A stretch of 64,000 nucleotides of DNA. It comes from Vitellaria paradoxa. Taxonomy: Eukaryota > Streptophyta > Magnoliopsida > Ericales > Sapotaceae. Positions within the stretch are counted from its first letter, which is position 1. The number at the start of each line of letters is the position of its first letter. Both the position numbers and the translations under genes were made by a program. The notes beneath the pieces were generated by a model. The model was not told the DNA's origin. It made no database searches and worked only from the letters and a program-made list of their open reading frames with translations. The DNA lies in NCBI GenBank assembly GCA_019916065.1, contig CM034233.1, positions 43,541,750 through 43,605,749 of the forward strand, written 5' to 3'. Below are positions 36,621 through 48,407 of this stretch, one piece after another.

Positions 36621-39600
36621 AAACCAAACCAAACCAAACCAAACCAAACCAAGCCTTTTCCCACTAGGTGGAGTCGGCTATATGGATTTGTCGACGCCAA
36701 CTAGATCTGTTTAGAGGCATGTCCTCTGATAAATCTAGGTAGGTCAGGTCATGTTTAATGGTTTCTTTCCAGCTTCTTTTGGGTCTTCCTCTACCTCTCC
36801 TACTCCTGACAATCTCCATACTTTCACACCTTCTAACAGTTGCCTCTACTGGACGCCTTCTAACATGGTCAAATCATCTTAATCGGTTTTCTCTCATTTT
36901 ATCTTCAATCGGTGCTATTCCTACTTTGCCCCTAATCTCCTCGTTCCTAATCCTATTTTTCCTTGTAATCCCGCACATCCACCTTAACATCCTCATCTCT
37001 GCAACTGCCATCTTCTGACCATGATTATGCTTTACTGCCCAACACTCTGATCCATATAGCAGCGCTGGTCTAACCGCTACCTTATAATACTTTCCTTTCA
37101 CCTTGAGGAGGATTTTTCAGTCGCACAAAACCCCCGAAGCACTCCTCCATTTGGTTCACCCAGCTTGAATCCTGTAACTTACGTCAGTATCAATCCCTCC
37201 ATCTTGTTGCACCATAGATCCAAGGTACCTAAATTTATCTTTCTCTACAATCTTTTGTGTGCCTAAACTTACTTCTATACTACCCGTTATTCTACTTTGA
37301 CTAAACTTACATTACATATATTCCGTCTTGCATCGGCTTAGCCTAAACCCTTTTGTCTCTAACGTATCCCGCCACAATTCTAGCTTAGCATTCACTCATT
37401 CTCTCGTCTCATCTACTAAAACAATATCATCTGCAAATAGCATACACCACGGCACCTCATCCTGAATATGTCTTGTAATCTCATCCATAACTAGAGCAAA
37501 CAAGTACGGGCTTAACGCTGAGCCTTGATGTAAACCAATCGTGATAGGGAACTCATTAGTCTCTCCACCAGTCGTCCGTATAGATGTCATGGCTCTATCA
37601 TACATATCCTTTATCACCTCAATATATGCGACACACGCTCCTTTCTTTTCCAATACTCTCCATAGAATCTCCCTAGGAACCCGATCATATGCCTTCTCTA
37701 AATCGATGAACACCATATGTAATTCTTTTTTACCTTCTCTATACTATTCCATTAACCTCCTCAAGAGAAAGATATCCTCCATGGTTGATCTTCCAGGCAT
37801 GAAACCAAATTGGTTCTCTGAAACGTTTGTTGTCCTTCTTAGTCTTCTCTCAATAACTCTCTCCCATAATTTCATCGTATAGCTCATCAATTTAATCCCG
37901 CGGTAGTTCGCACAGTTCTAAATATCTCCTTTATTCTTGTATATGGGTATAAGAATACTTTTCCTCCATGCATCAGGCATCTTCTTGCTCTTTAGCACTA
38001 CATTAAAAAATTTTGTCAACCAACTTATGCCATCCTCTCCTAAGTACTTCCAAACCTCAATAGGGATACCATCTGACTCAACCGCTTTCCCATTCTTAAT
38101 CCTTTTTAATACTTCTTTTACTTCTTCCCTACTGATTTTCCTATAGAACATAAAATTTAATTCTTCCCTAAAAGTGATAAACTGCCCCAAATGTATGTCA
38201 CTACTACTGCTTTCGTTAAATAACTTGTAGAAATAGCTCTTCCAACACTCCTTTATCTCCTCTTCCTTTACTAATACCTTTTCATCCTCATCCTTAATGC
38301 ATTTAACTTAGTTTAAATCCTTGATCCGTCTATCTCTAGATTTAGCAAGCTTGAATATCTCTCTTTCGCCCTCCTTAGTGTCAAGTCACCTATATAAATC
38401 CTCAAATGTCTTTGCCTTAGCCTCACTAACTGCCTTTTTGGTTTCTCTTCTAACTTCTTTATACCTCTCTAAGTTCGCTTCATTTCGGTCATTTTGCCAA
38501 GATTTAAAACACTCTATTTTAACTCTTATCTTGTCTTGGACGGCCTCGTTCCACCACCATGCCTCTTTCTGTGCCGGAGCACTCCCTTTGGATTCTCCTA
38601 AGACTTCTTTTCCTACCCTACTAATACACTTTGCTACCTTATCCCACATAATATTTGCACTCTCATTTACCGTCCAAAATGTTTTCCTCTAGTACTCTTT
38701 CCCTGAATGCTGCTTGCTTATCACCTTTTAAGTTCCACCGTTTAGTCTTTGAGCATCTATACGACTTCTTTTTTCTAGCCCACCTTTGAAACTGTACATC
38801 TATGACCAACAACCTATGTTGGGTAGTCAAACTCTCCCCTGGAATAACTTTACAATCTTTACAAGCTACACGGTCTCATTTCCTAGTTAAGAAGAAGTCA
38901 ATCTGTGTCTTTGAGGAGCCACTCTTATAAGTCACCAAATGTTCCTCTCTCTTCCTAAAAAAGGTGTTCGTCACCATGAGATCATAAGCCACTGCAAACT
39001 CCAAAATATCCTTCCCTTCTTCATTTCTATCACCGTAACCATATCCCCCGTGTACTCCTATGTATCCATCTATGTTGCGTCCTATATGACCATTCAAATC
39101 TCCTCCTATGAAGACCATCTCTCCTTGAGGTATCTCTAATAGCATTCCTTCCAAGTCTTCCCAAAACTTCTCCTTATGTACATCTCCTAAGCCCACCTGG
39201 GGGGCATAAACACTAATTACGTTTACCATCTCTTCTCCTAACACTAACTTAATTGCAATAATCCTATCTCCACAGCATTTCATATTAACTATATCTTCCT
39301 TTAGGTCCTTGCTTACTACTATGCCGACCCCATTTCTCGATCTATTAAGTCCCGTATACCATAACTTATACCCAGTCCTCTCAATCTCTTTAGCTTTCTG
39401 TCCCACCCATTTCGCCTCTTGCAAGCAAGCAATTGCAATTCTTCTCATTTCCATTGTATCCACCACTTCCATAAGTTTCCTAGTTAAGCTCTCAATATTC
39501 CAAGTACCTAATCTCAGCCTTCTATTTTGGACTAGCTTCCTTGCCCCCCCACTCGTCCAAAAAAGTGCGAGGACCTTTGCCTATTTAACACTGCACCCAG

Positions 39601-39683
39601 GCATCGATGCAGCGGTCCTTGCTTATTTAATACTGTACTCGGACCATACAACGCGTCGCTAAGTAGGGAACACCCCCACGAAA
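36621..39683 (-). mobile_element. RTE LINE copy E, near full-length
   Basis: Minus-strand RTE beginning at an (AAACC)6 tail (36621). It contains the C-terminal domain, RT (37396-37716; [39 protein letters not shown]) and endonuclease (38876-39472). The 5' end reaches at least the same point as copy C (about 39683). The sequence up to about 39910 could be additional 5' UTR, because the frame upstream stays open (39532-39903). No target duplication was found, so the right border is uncertain. Confidence 0.88.
36758..39472 (-). pseudogene. RTE copy E endonuclease/RT, broken
   Basis: Endonuclease 38876-39472 is open for 198 codons (IACLQEAKWVGQKAK, VFIGGDLNGHIGR, QIDFFLTRK). The linker (38386-38649), RT N-terminus (37918-38190; NGKAVESDGIPIEVWK), RT core and C-terminal region (36758-37101) follow in separate frames because of stops and small shifts. 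The FADD box is intact at about 37430. Confidence 0.87.
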
Positions 39684-41235
39684 TCTCATTAGGTGTCAGA
39701 AAATCTATAAAAAAATTCGACAAAGTTTTACGCTGGCTGTCGACTACATAACCACCAGAACAGAATATTGAAATAACATATAATAACAAGGTCGAATAGC
39801 TAAAAACTGAAGGGGAGAGAGAAAAAAAATAACATAAAAAAGGCGACACAATTAAGAGTGTGAAGGCAAGAGATAAGGAAAATAGAAGCGGAAGGATACA
39901 CACACCCCTACGTGCAGAGAGAGACCAAGGCCCTTCTAAATATTTTCAAATTTTATTCATTCTTTGGAAGCTAATTTTCTTTCATACCAAGAACAGTATT
40001 TATAACCTTCATAAAGTTTAAAGCCATGCAAAAACTACCTAAAACACACCCTACATGGTAACAAATAGAGTCTCAAATCTTGTCCTAACATGACTAAAAG
40101 CCTAAAAAGACAACATGTTATCATTTGTTGTGTGATGCAAAAGAAACAGACATTATATTTACAGGAAATAAATACTAAGTTGTTAGTTTTCAATTATCTA
40201 AACATGGAAACAGAATTCTAATATTGCTTCTCTTTCAGACAAAAATCCATTATTTCACTGTAGTAGCTGCTAAAAATTCTATGCACATGGAACTTGTCCA
40301 AAGTGGGTTAACGGAACTAGGTAACCACAATAATTCTGATAGTCCCCAGAAATTGGGGGATTAAACAGGAATGTGTACAACTGTGCATCAGAAAAATAGA
40401 GACCAACAAACCTATCATGTCCTTTCTTTTAAATAATCCTCAACAAGAAGCTTAGTCCAAAAATGGTTCACCTCTTAAGTTGAAGACCCTCATCATGGGT
40501 TCAAGTGACTAGTCCCTAACAACGTCATACTTAAGCTATACTAAATGGGAAACAGTGCTCAACATTCTACTCAACAACCAAAACCACTTTTAACCATACC
40601 ATCTCAAATTATGACACTTCATGCATCACTTTAAGCTAAAGTGCCCATTGTACCATCATCCAAAGAGTCATAGAAAACAAATCAGGAAAGAAAAAAATAT
40701 CCAAAAGAATAGAAGACATCCAAAAAAATGAAGAAAAGGAGGAATAAAAAAGTTAAGTAAAATAAAGAAAACTGTATGTCACTAAGAAATGAAATTTATC
40801 AGATATAACTGCTGATAAGACTATAGAAAAACAAAATGGGGCGGCACTTGTCTTGAGGATCCCAGGCAAGAAGCTGCATAATCTGTGGAAGGAGATTTTG
40901 TAAGCAATACATAATTTTTTCTACCCCACAGGCTCTATATCCAACCCTCATTTCTTTTCCTCGTAAGCAAGCATCAGACTATCTCTTCTTTTCTACAAAA
41001 CGGTTATAAAGTTTACGTTTCCAGAGAGACCAAAACAAAATACTATTAGAGCAATATTTTTAATTTTTCCATCAAAATAAAGTAAAATGCACCAAAAATA
41101 CAGCTTAATATACCAAAAAACTAAGCCGCTTAATCATTTTATTATTAAAATTTTGTATATTTAGATGAATTCCAATAAATACTTCTAGACAATTCTAGAT
41201 ATTTTAACATTTTTGTACCACTCAAAGTGTTCTCA
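39684..41235. other. Possible RTE 5' extension, then unassigned intron DNA
   Basis: 39684-39910 may belong to the RTE 5' region. From there to 41235 the sequence is AT-rich with no recognised coding, RNA or element signature. Confidence 0.3.
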
Positions 41236-41240
41236 AAATA

Positions 41241-41690
41241 TGTTTGGAACTTGATCAATACGCCAAAAAACTCAAGACTCATAGAACGCATGAGATCAAT
41301 TCCTATATTCCATCCCATACTAAAATAGTCCGACCCATGTCTCATACCAGAGGCGGGGCCCATCAAAACCATAACATACCACCACGCTTCCAAAGCCGAC
41401 GTCCACAGCGGCTCTCACTTTGGGTAACTTTTGCTCTAGCGGCAGGTAGCTCTTTTCCCCTTTGGATTGACTCACACTCTACTCCGGTAACTTTTTCCTA
41501 GATAGCCCTTACCATGACTCAAACTCAAGACGTGGAGGCTGCTCTGATACCAAATGTTAAGAACTTGACCAACACGCCAAAAGACCCAGGTTTGATAGAG
41601 CACGTGAAATCAATTCTTGTATTCCATCCCATATTGGAATAGGCCAACCCGTGTCCCATACCACAGGTGAGGCCCATCATGACCGTAACA
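41241..41690 (-). mobile_element. TRIM (terminal-repeat retrotransposon in miniature)
   Basis: This 450-bp unit has two 136-bp direct terminal repeats (41241-41376 and 41555-41690), each TG...CA on the minus strand. A perfect 5-bp duplication aaata lies at 41236-41240 and 41691-41695. The primer-binding site TGGTATCAGAGC (plus strand gctctgatacca, 41541-41552) sits two bases from the 5' repeat. The 178-bp interior has no coding capacity. This is the TRIM architecture; such elements need enzymes from other LTR elements. The two repeats have diverged strongly, so it is old. Confidence 0.92.
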
Positions 41691-42289
41691 AAATACTTAG
41701 AAAATGTTTCCGTTTCAGTTTCCATGCTAATGGCAACAACTTACCAAAATATATAGATATATATATACTTGATGAATTAAAAAAAAAAAAAAAAAAAACT
41801 GTCCATAAAGAGGCATTAAGAAAATGCCAATACTCATACAAAAAACAAGGACTCCCACAACCAGATTCTATTCACTTAGGTCTTCCACAAAATTCACAAA
41901 AAAATTCAAGTTTGGATCTACATTCTATACAAGGGCAACTCCTCCAAGGCTTAGAAAATTTTTATATTCCTCTCTCTCCATACTAGCCAACATATAGAAT
42001 GGTGCCATTTTTCATGCCTTTCTCTTTTGGATGCCTAAGATGTACCCCCGCCATTCATTTAGTAAGCTCTTTGGGTTGCTAGAAAACATCCATTACACCC
42101 CAAATCTCTTGGTAAGAATATCCCAAAGCTATGAAGTCCATGGGCAACAAATGAGAACATCGCTTGTGGTTTCTCCTGCTTGCTTGCATAAGCTACATTG
42201 GTTCCCAGGCATATATCGCCGACTCCTTATATGGTCAATTATTAAAATACTCTCCCTAACTGCAAACTATTTTGGGGGGAAGGGGGTAA

Positions 42290-42880
42290 GTAGACTTGGA
42301 GGGGTCTGACCTTTCGGGAATTACGATAAACTATTGATTATGGCGGAGTCACCAGAGTCCAGCGGAGAAATGAGAACTAGGGCAATCTAAAACAAAATTG
42401 AGCGAATGTGTTGTAAGTGAGGGTGGTAGAATGGTGAATGCTGAATGATGGACCCTTCAGAGGAGGATGGTTTATATAGGTGAGGAGGGAACCCTTTTGG
42501 AAAAGAGTCAAGGCCTTAAATCCGTTAAGAGGATATCTAGCCTTAAATCGGCGCACCATAATGAGATAAGAATTCCCTGCACAAATCGCTCTCTAGAACG
42601 GTTAGGTGAATCTCCAGTGATCCCTTCATTCAAGCCTCCAATCCGCCGATCTCCAATGATCCCGTATGTTTGTTAAGTTAATTGGAGAAACCCCCAAACC
42701 TTGTTCCAAGTCCAGGAAATAAGACATCCCGCAGGAATGGTGTTCCCGCGACAACATATGATGTAGTAGTCTTCCCGCGGCTAATTTATATCGCTGGGGG
42801 AATGTGGTCATGCCATGCGATAATGGAAGAGGCTGAACTTGGGCCCTGAAGCCGTGGCCCAGGTACCCACAAAAACCATA
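42290..42880. other. GC-richer foreign segment inside L1-B
   Basis: The L1 zinc-region alignment is interrupted here. The segment has a TATA-like ggtttatatagg (42469-42480), is richer in G and C than its surroundings, and has no recognisable coding. It could be a solo LTR or part of an LTR from another family, but borders and duplication were not found. Confidence 0.35.
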
Positions 42881-44039
42881 CAAGAAAGGCCACTTTCAAA
42901 GTTACTCCTACCTACAACAATATCACGCACATCACTTCCTCTCCACTTCTTGTGGAATGATTTAATTTCAAACTTTCCACTTTTCGAACGTAGCCATTTC
43001 ACTGTCTTCCCCATCTACCATTTCAGCTTCCTACAATAATTCCATTAGAGCCACAAACCTCTTTATTTCCCAATCATTCAGATTCCTACCCAAGCCCAAC
43101 ATTGAAAACTAGTGCTTTCCCTACCCAAGCAATCTACACCCTCTATGTCTTGATCATCCTCCAATTCATATAATTCTGGGGACAACTCCATTAATTTCCC
43201 TTCGAAAATCCACCTATGCTCCAAAATTTAATTTTGTTGCCCCTGCCAACTATCCATCTCACATGCTCCTTAAACATATCCCAACCTCTCCTCATTCCTT
43301 TCCAAATGATCATTCTGTGTGAATATGAACTGTTCCTCAACACCCAACGTCCCCATTGCTACCAAATTTAGCCACAATGACTTTCCCCCAAAGTCTCTCT
43401 ATTTCTCTCGTCAACCTCCACAAACACTTCTATTGTAACGTTATGTCGACGGTTTTCAAACTCATGATCCACAACATCCTTCCTTTAAGGGTTTATACAT
43501 CATTTGCCAATCTACCGAATTAAATTTGGTACCTTCCATCCCTCCCTACAAAAAAAAAATCATTTACGTCTTCTCCAGTTTGTTAATCACCAACACAAGT
43601 GGCTTGAATAGAGAAAAGAAGTAGCCATGCTTGAGAGAATACTTTTGATCAATGTAATCCTCGCCCCTTTGGATAGGAATTTTTGCTTCCACCCTGCTAA
43701 TCATTACTGGTATCTTTCTAAAACCCCTTCCCGAATTCCTTTCACATTATACTGAGCACCTAATGGCATACCCAGACAAGATGAAAGCATTGCACCCACT
43801 TTGCTCCCCATCGCTACTACCATAAAGACCACATCTTCCATCTCCCTGCCAAATTAATCTCTAACTTAGTTTTTTCTTTTCAGTCTTGAAACTACTTCGA
43901 ACCCATCATAATACACCTCAAGTGACCCATCTATAATAGATCCACGTGTCACCTCTACCTCAACCCCTCTAGAAAGCCCATTTCTGCCGCTGTCCCCATC
44001 ATCTTGCTAAAAGCCTACATCATTAGGATAAACAGAAAC

Positions 44040-44890
44040 AAAGAAACAAAATGCATGATTTGGAAAACAACCAAGGGAGATAAAATTGCTAGGAAGCCTA
44101 AGATTTGTAATGGAATGAAGGAGACAAATCAAACCCAACGGAACAAAGTTCAAACCAGTTTGTTAGTTTGATTTTATTATAAATTCTGATAGAGTTCGTT
44201 TTCCTATTCCAATTAGGACTACCATGGGCCTGTAAATACCTGCTTTTCAGACTTGTAGAAGAATACTAACCCTATAGAATAAAAACCCTAGATTTATTTT
44301 AGTTTTCTTCTCCTTCTTCTTTCTCTAGGAGTTTCTGGTTATGCTTTGTAACTAAAAACCATAGCTTAGGCTAGGTGGAAACCATGGTGGATTTATGTAA
44401 GTTTAATTATTCAATGCAATTCTTTTTGTGCTTTCAGTTTAATATCCTCCTGATTTTTTGGATGATGATTTTATTTTTATAAGGTTTATTTTCTATATAT
44501 TTTTTATTAGTCATAGACAGAAATGCCAAATTTGGCACGAATGCTTAGAATTTTTTTTGATTCATTGTAGACAAAACCATACTTTGGCATAATTAAGTCT
44601 TAAATTCCTACGTTTTTAAATCTTTGAACAGATTTTCTTTATTTTAAAAACATCAAAATTGGCTTTTAATGGAAAAATCTTTTGATTGAATTTCCTGTTC
44701 TCGAGGTTATTTGAATTGAGAATTAAAATTACATATGAAACTATGGTGGAAACCCAAAACCTAAGTGTTCTTTTGATTTATTTTAGAACTCAAATTTTTA
44801 TTCAACTATTTGTTAAAATGAAATCTTTTAAAATCTAAATTTTTATTTTCTTTTTCGAAAACACCATTGATCTTTCCTTCTGTCCATGTG
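44040..44890. other. AT-rich segment splitting L1-B
   Basis: Interrupts the L1 reverse transcriptase. It contains aataaaaaccctag and pyrimidine-rich stretches (44300-44335) suggestive of an LTR or leader, but no border could be set. Confidence 0.3.
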
Positions 44891-45095
44891 GATCAACCCC
44901 AATATTACTGGATTTATTACTTTCCTGCACTTGGAAAAACAATCTAAAAGTGTCGGCAAATCCCCTTGGCAAAGACCCCTCAATGCTGAAAAAAAGTATT
45001 CTAGGGTTCCATTAACGAGTACTGAGAATTTCACCATTGAGAGTCGCCACCCTGTCCACTGTCTCCACGTGACACAATCCATGGTCATAGGTAAA

Positions 45096-45548
45096 CATTA
45101 TTTATTAGGGAAATGGGGGACCTTTTGGTATCGGAGGGGTGCCTTTCCATTTGAGCTAGCCCCTCTTATCTCTATATCAAACTCTCATTTATTGAAAGCA
45201 CGCAAAAATAAGTACAAGAAATAACAAGATTTGAATAATCATCTATCAAAAAGATCAAAGAAACAAGTAATAATCACATGCAAGACAGACATAAATAGAA
45301 AAATAAAGCAATAGAATATCATAACCCAATTCATAATAATTTCTAGCATCAAGCATATATTGGATATTTATCTATGTTCAATAGAAGAGCATGACATTAG
45401 TGAATCCACTCGTCTAGAGCAAAGAAAAGTTGCCGACTAGCAACAACATAGAAGATGGGAAATGAAGCACATAACATTAGTGGCAAAGCAATCAAAATTA
45501 ATTCTACTCAAACAAGGTGAAAGCTACACCGGTGAATTGCATACGTAC
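45096..45548. other. Katanin intron, start after exon f
   Basis: AT-rich intron following the presumed donor at 45549. No recognised element. Confidence 0.35.
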
Positions 45549-46079
45549 AAATGTCATGCCGGTGACTGGCCAGTGGCTCCTGCATTAGATTCATTCCAGG
45601 CCTCCCAGAAACAATACATCTGTCATCCTTTACATTCATCTCCACTTCAGGAATTCCTTCAGCTGAGCTTTTTACTGCAGGAAAGATGCTCCTATCTGCC
45701 ACTCCACTCAACTCAGTGGCCTTAAAACCATCAGTGTCAGACTGAACAGTAGCAATTGGCCTCTCCAAGTCATCTCTGACATTTGAAAACTTGCGGAGAT
45801 CATATGTTTTTGACTGCAATGGCAATGGCATCATTCTTCCAGCAACAACTTCTTTTCTGGATTCAACAGCCTGCTCCAACCTCCCATTATTTCGAGGGAC
45901 AACAACGGGTGTCACATCAGACTTGTTGAAAAATGAAGCATTGGCCGTTGAATGGACCTTTGCCATGTTCCTCTTCGGAGCTGTAGCACCCGGAACTGTG
46001 ACTGAACTAATGGGAGTTGTCGTCTTTGGACCAGTATTTGAAATGACCTTTTGAGGAGTAACAGGTAGATTTCCTGTGC
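45549..46079 (-). CDS. KTN80: KTN80 exon f: linker (TGNLPVTPQKV...)
   Basis: This 531-bp open exon reads TGNLPVTPQKVISNTGPK, then PISSVTVPGATAPKRNMA, and further on VKSSAEGIPEVEMNVKD. The acceptor is TTAAG before 46079. I place the donor at CATTT|GTACGT (45549), because beyond it the frame reaches a stop near 45508. Low complexity with many Thr, Pro and Ser fits the variable katanin linker. The exon ends in phase 1, whereas the next recognised exon (5969) begins in phase 0, so a further exon probably lies between or the 45549 donor is misplaced. Confidence 0.75.
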
Positions 46080-46383
46080 CTTAATCAAGAAAACACACCA
46101 TGAATAATAAAGATACATCATAGTCAGAGCATGGAGAAAAGTTGATGACAACAAAATTACCACAAGGATTTAAGCATAACCAGAATCAATAAATCACAAA
46201 TAAATGAAAGAATGTCAGCATGTAACATTAACTTACTGATGGCTATAGAAAGAGTTAAATGGCAAAACAAGATTTGTTTTGTGGACCCAAATAGCTTCTC
46301 CTCCTTTCAGACAAGAAGTTGTACATTTGCATTGATACAGGAAAACAGACTAAGAAAGGAAAATGAAGTGAAAAATAACATAC

Positions 46384-46618
46384 TTGCAAAAGATTTTGGC
46401 TCCTTAGCGGCAGGATCTGAGTTCTGTGAGACTGAAAGCCTTCCCAAAGATTTTGTTTCCTTCACTACTGGATCTGAATTTTGTGATATGGATGATCTCC
46501 CCAAACCAACCTTAGCATTGTTTTCAGACAATATTGGTATATTGCCACTTGAACTAGATTTCAGCTCTGGATGACTATTTAATCGAGTTATATTGCTAAT
46601 CGCATATGGTTCAATACA
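46384..46618 (-). CDS. KTN80: KTN80 exon e: linker with 19-residue tandem duplication
   Basis: This 235-bp exon begins CIEPYAISNITRLNSHPELK, in the position where plant katanin p80 has its post-propeller linker. It contains two adjacent 19-residue units (SSISQNSDPVVKETKSLGR, then LSVSQNSDPAAKEPKSFA), encoded by a 57-bp direct repeat (46389-46445 and 46446-46502). The donor is GCAA|GTATGT, leaving phase 1, which the next exon completes as a Ser codon. No catalytic or binding motif is visible; the segment looks disordered and Ser-rich. Confidence 0.82.
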
Positions 46619-46711
46619 CTGCAAAAGGGTAAAATGTTTTAGAACATGCATCAGTTTGAATTTGATAAAAGAAATGTGAGGAAATTGTTATCGACACAAA
46701 TTGACTCATAC

Positions 46712-46855
46712 CGATATGTCTACAACCCATACTCCAACACAACTTTGATTATAGGAGCAGCCAAGAAGCTTCCCCTCCTGAATATTAAGATCTGATAATC
46801 TAGACCACCCCACATCCACTGTATCATGACTTCTTACTGGTTCCCAAGAGAAGAC
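46712..46855 (-). CDS. KTN80: KTN80 exon d: last WD40 blade
   Basis: This 48-codon exon starts VFSWEPVRSHDTVDVGW and ends with GVWVVDIS. It is in phase 0 at both ends, with acceptor TAG before 46855 and donor TCG|GTATGA at 46712. The W-E-P and GVWVVD segments match the closing blade of plant katanin p80, after which the protein leaves the propeller and enters the linker. Confidence 0.9.
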
Positions 46856-46961
46856 CTATCAAATTACACAAGGAACTGGAGTAAATACTAATATACAGAA
46901 AACAAGAATGATAAATTGCAATTTAGCATCTCTCCATGACAAATTAAATACAAGAAGTTAC

Positions 46962-47036
46962 CTTCAGACTTTCATGCAAACCACAAAGTAGAGTTCTCCC
47001 ATCAGGATTAAAGGTCATACAACGGACACCTGTAGT
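46962..47036 (-). CDS. KTN80: KTN80 exon c: WD40 blade (TTGVRCMTFNPDGRTL)
   Basis: This 75-bp, 25-codon exon encodes TTGVRCMTFNPDGRTLLCGL and then HESLK. It is in phase 0 at both ends, with CCCAG acceptor and AAG|GTAACT donor. The D-G turn and the LLCG strand are typical of the penultimate katanin WD40 blade. The short introns on either side (140 and 106 bp) show normal plant spacing, in contrast to the expanded introns elsewhere. Confidence 0.9.
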
Positions 47037-47176
47037 CTGGGATGGGAGGAAAAAAAAAAGAAAAGAAGAAAAGAAAAACTAAATTTGAAAATTATTCGCA
47101 AAATCAAAGTCACATAAAATTACAACCAACACTTGCAAAGCAAGGAGCATTACAGGACAGGGCACTCATTATTTAC

Positions 47177-47247
47177 CTCAGGACCAGCTGACCCTATAAG
47201 CTCAAAAGTTTCGAGGTCCCAGAATTTAACAGTTCTATCAGCTGAGC
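47177..47247 (-). CDS. KTN80: KTN80 exon b: WD40 blade end (SADRTVKFWDLETFEL)
   Basis: This 71-bp exon encodes SADRTVKFWDLETFELIGSA followed by GPE and contains the FWD version of the WD dipeptide. The acceptor is CAG before 47247 and the donor is GAG|GTAAAT at 47177. It starts with the last two bases of a codon and ends in phase 0. About 15.8 kb of intron, holding Copia 3, Copia 4 and other elements, separates it from the previous exon. Confidence 0.9.
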
Positions 47248-47859
47248 CTGTGAAAAGCAAGGGTGTAAGTTGAATGATGATAATAACAATTGTAATGATG
47301 ATAGCGAAGTAATGGACAAAGATGGACGATACAGCATGGGACATTGACTGCAAGCAGTGCCCTAGTCTTTTAAGGCTTAATTGAAGGGAAGAGGGAAGAG
47401 GAGTGTACCCATGTGGCCACTAGTTTTGTAGATGTATGGTAACAATTAACATAAATATTTTGGTCATAAATTTCGTTACTGGATATTATTATTGGTGTTA
47501 GAGTAAAGCAACGTTAAACTACCAGAAATATTAACCAGAATGATATGAAGGGATTGTCGGCCTATCATTTTAAAATATTTGACCCATTAAAATGCTCCAT
47601 AATTACAAGATTTCTATTGACACATCATTCCAGTTGAAAATTCTAGAAAAATATATTTTTCCTAAAATATATCCTACATAGGTAAAACCAAGCCTTCCAA
47701 ACTAGTATAAGGTCCAAATTGGTTTCACCCCTCCCCCAACTCCTAAAAAGAAAGCATCATCTTCTAAATCATCCAACTTACAGCTTCCATGACCAAGATG
47801 AAGAGAAGTTTGAATAATAGTCTTTCCTACCTAAGCCCTTTTGTTGCCTAAAAGGCCCG
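47248..47859. other. Katanin intron upstream of exon b
   Basis: No exon or clear element. Part of the higher end may belong to the L1-A relic. Confidence 0.35.
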
Positions 47860-48340
47860 ACACAAGTACCACTTACAGATGTAGATAACTTGACCTCAGA
47901 GGTACACCAAAAGATCTAATTCCTCTCTCTCACCAAAGCCCATCCTTTCCAACAAATACAACAAGAACTCCCAATTTACATGGTCATCGCCTTCTCAATA
48001 TCCCATTCATATCAAGCCCAGCAGATTACTCCTGATTTTTGAAACTAAAATTTCATTAGCCACCAACACAGCATCCAAAATCTGCATTCAACCAACAAAT
48101 AATGGAGGCTAACAGTTCTTTTAAACGTATTGGCAACACTTTCCACCAACTAGTAAATCCATCCCCTCCCCCGAGAAACCCAAAAACAAACAAACTAATA
48201 GGCCAAAAAATATTTAATATGTTTATATTTAATATCTTTTGCTCCTTTTTGGGAATTGGAACCAAAAATGTGCATTTAAACTCTTTTCAAACTCTCCTTT
48301 CTCATTAAACTCTGTAAACAAACCCATCATGTACTCCTTC
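47860..48340 (-). mobile_element. L1-type LINE relic (L1-A)
   Basis: Minus-strand RT fragments: VPIPKKEQ followed by WPISLF (about 48180-48265), then QILDAVLVANEIL in another frame (about 48040-48090), a decayed palm (DIEKAM ... GSSCCICWKGW, about 47930-47990) and VKLSTSVSGT ... FRQQKGL (about 47850-47900). This covers the same RT region as the start of L1-B, so the two are separate copies. Frameshifts are dense. Confidence 0.7.
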
Positions 48341-48384
48341 AAAGATTATAGGAAAAATACAAGGCCCTTTCTCAAGCATTTCTA

Positions 48385-48407
48385 TTTTTTTTTTTTTTTT
48401 TTTTTTT
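48385..48407. repeat. Long T-run
   Basis: A T-run of about 23, followed by gggtggcacattg. On the minus strand this is CCACCC followed by poly(A), resembling the ends of the other short retroinsertions. No target duplication was found. Confidence 0.5.

Larger units (their letters stand above)
41800..45095 (-). mobile_element. L1-type LINE relic (L1-B)
   Basis: Minus-strand remnants in L1 ORF2 order: RT (KFSVLVNGTLEYFFSALRGL, CQGD, near 44960-45060); MMGTAAEMGFLEGV near 43960-44010; VGAMLSSCLGMPLGAQYNVK near 43740-43800; [20 protein letters not shown] near 43610-43680; KSGKFEIKSFHKKWRGSD near 42900-43010; and the zinc-knuckle end (ICCPWTS, FGV, NEWRGYILGIQKRKA) near 42010-42200. Stops abound. 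About 850 bp of AT-rich sequence (44040-44890) and a GC-richer segment (about 42290-42880) interrupt it. Confidence 0.78.

Noticed and set aside
36621..39683. Target duplication for RTE copy E
   Set aside because: Left flank (ggaaagaagataacc) does not match the sequence at 39679-39700; a weak resemblance near 39877 is not convincing.
45508..45548. Continuation of katanin exon f to the stop at 45508 as a true C-terminus
   Set aside because: The con80 exons at 3.5-6.0 kb match the family and a good GTACGT donor exists at 45549; a truncated isoform cannot be excluded.
41800..48340. One continuous L1 spanning the katanin exons
   Set aside because: L1-A and L1-B both contain the same RT segment, so they are two copies; exons between them have intact splice sites.
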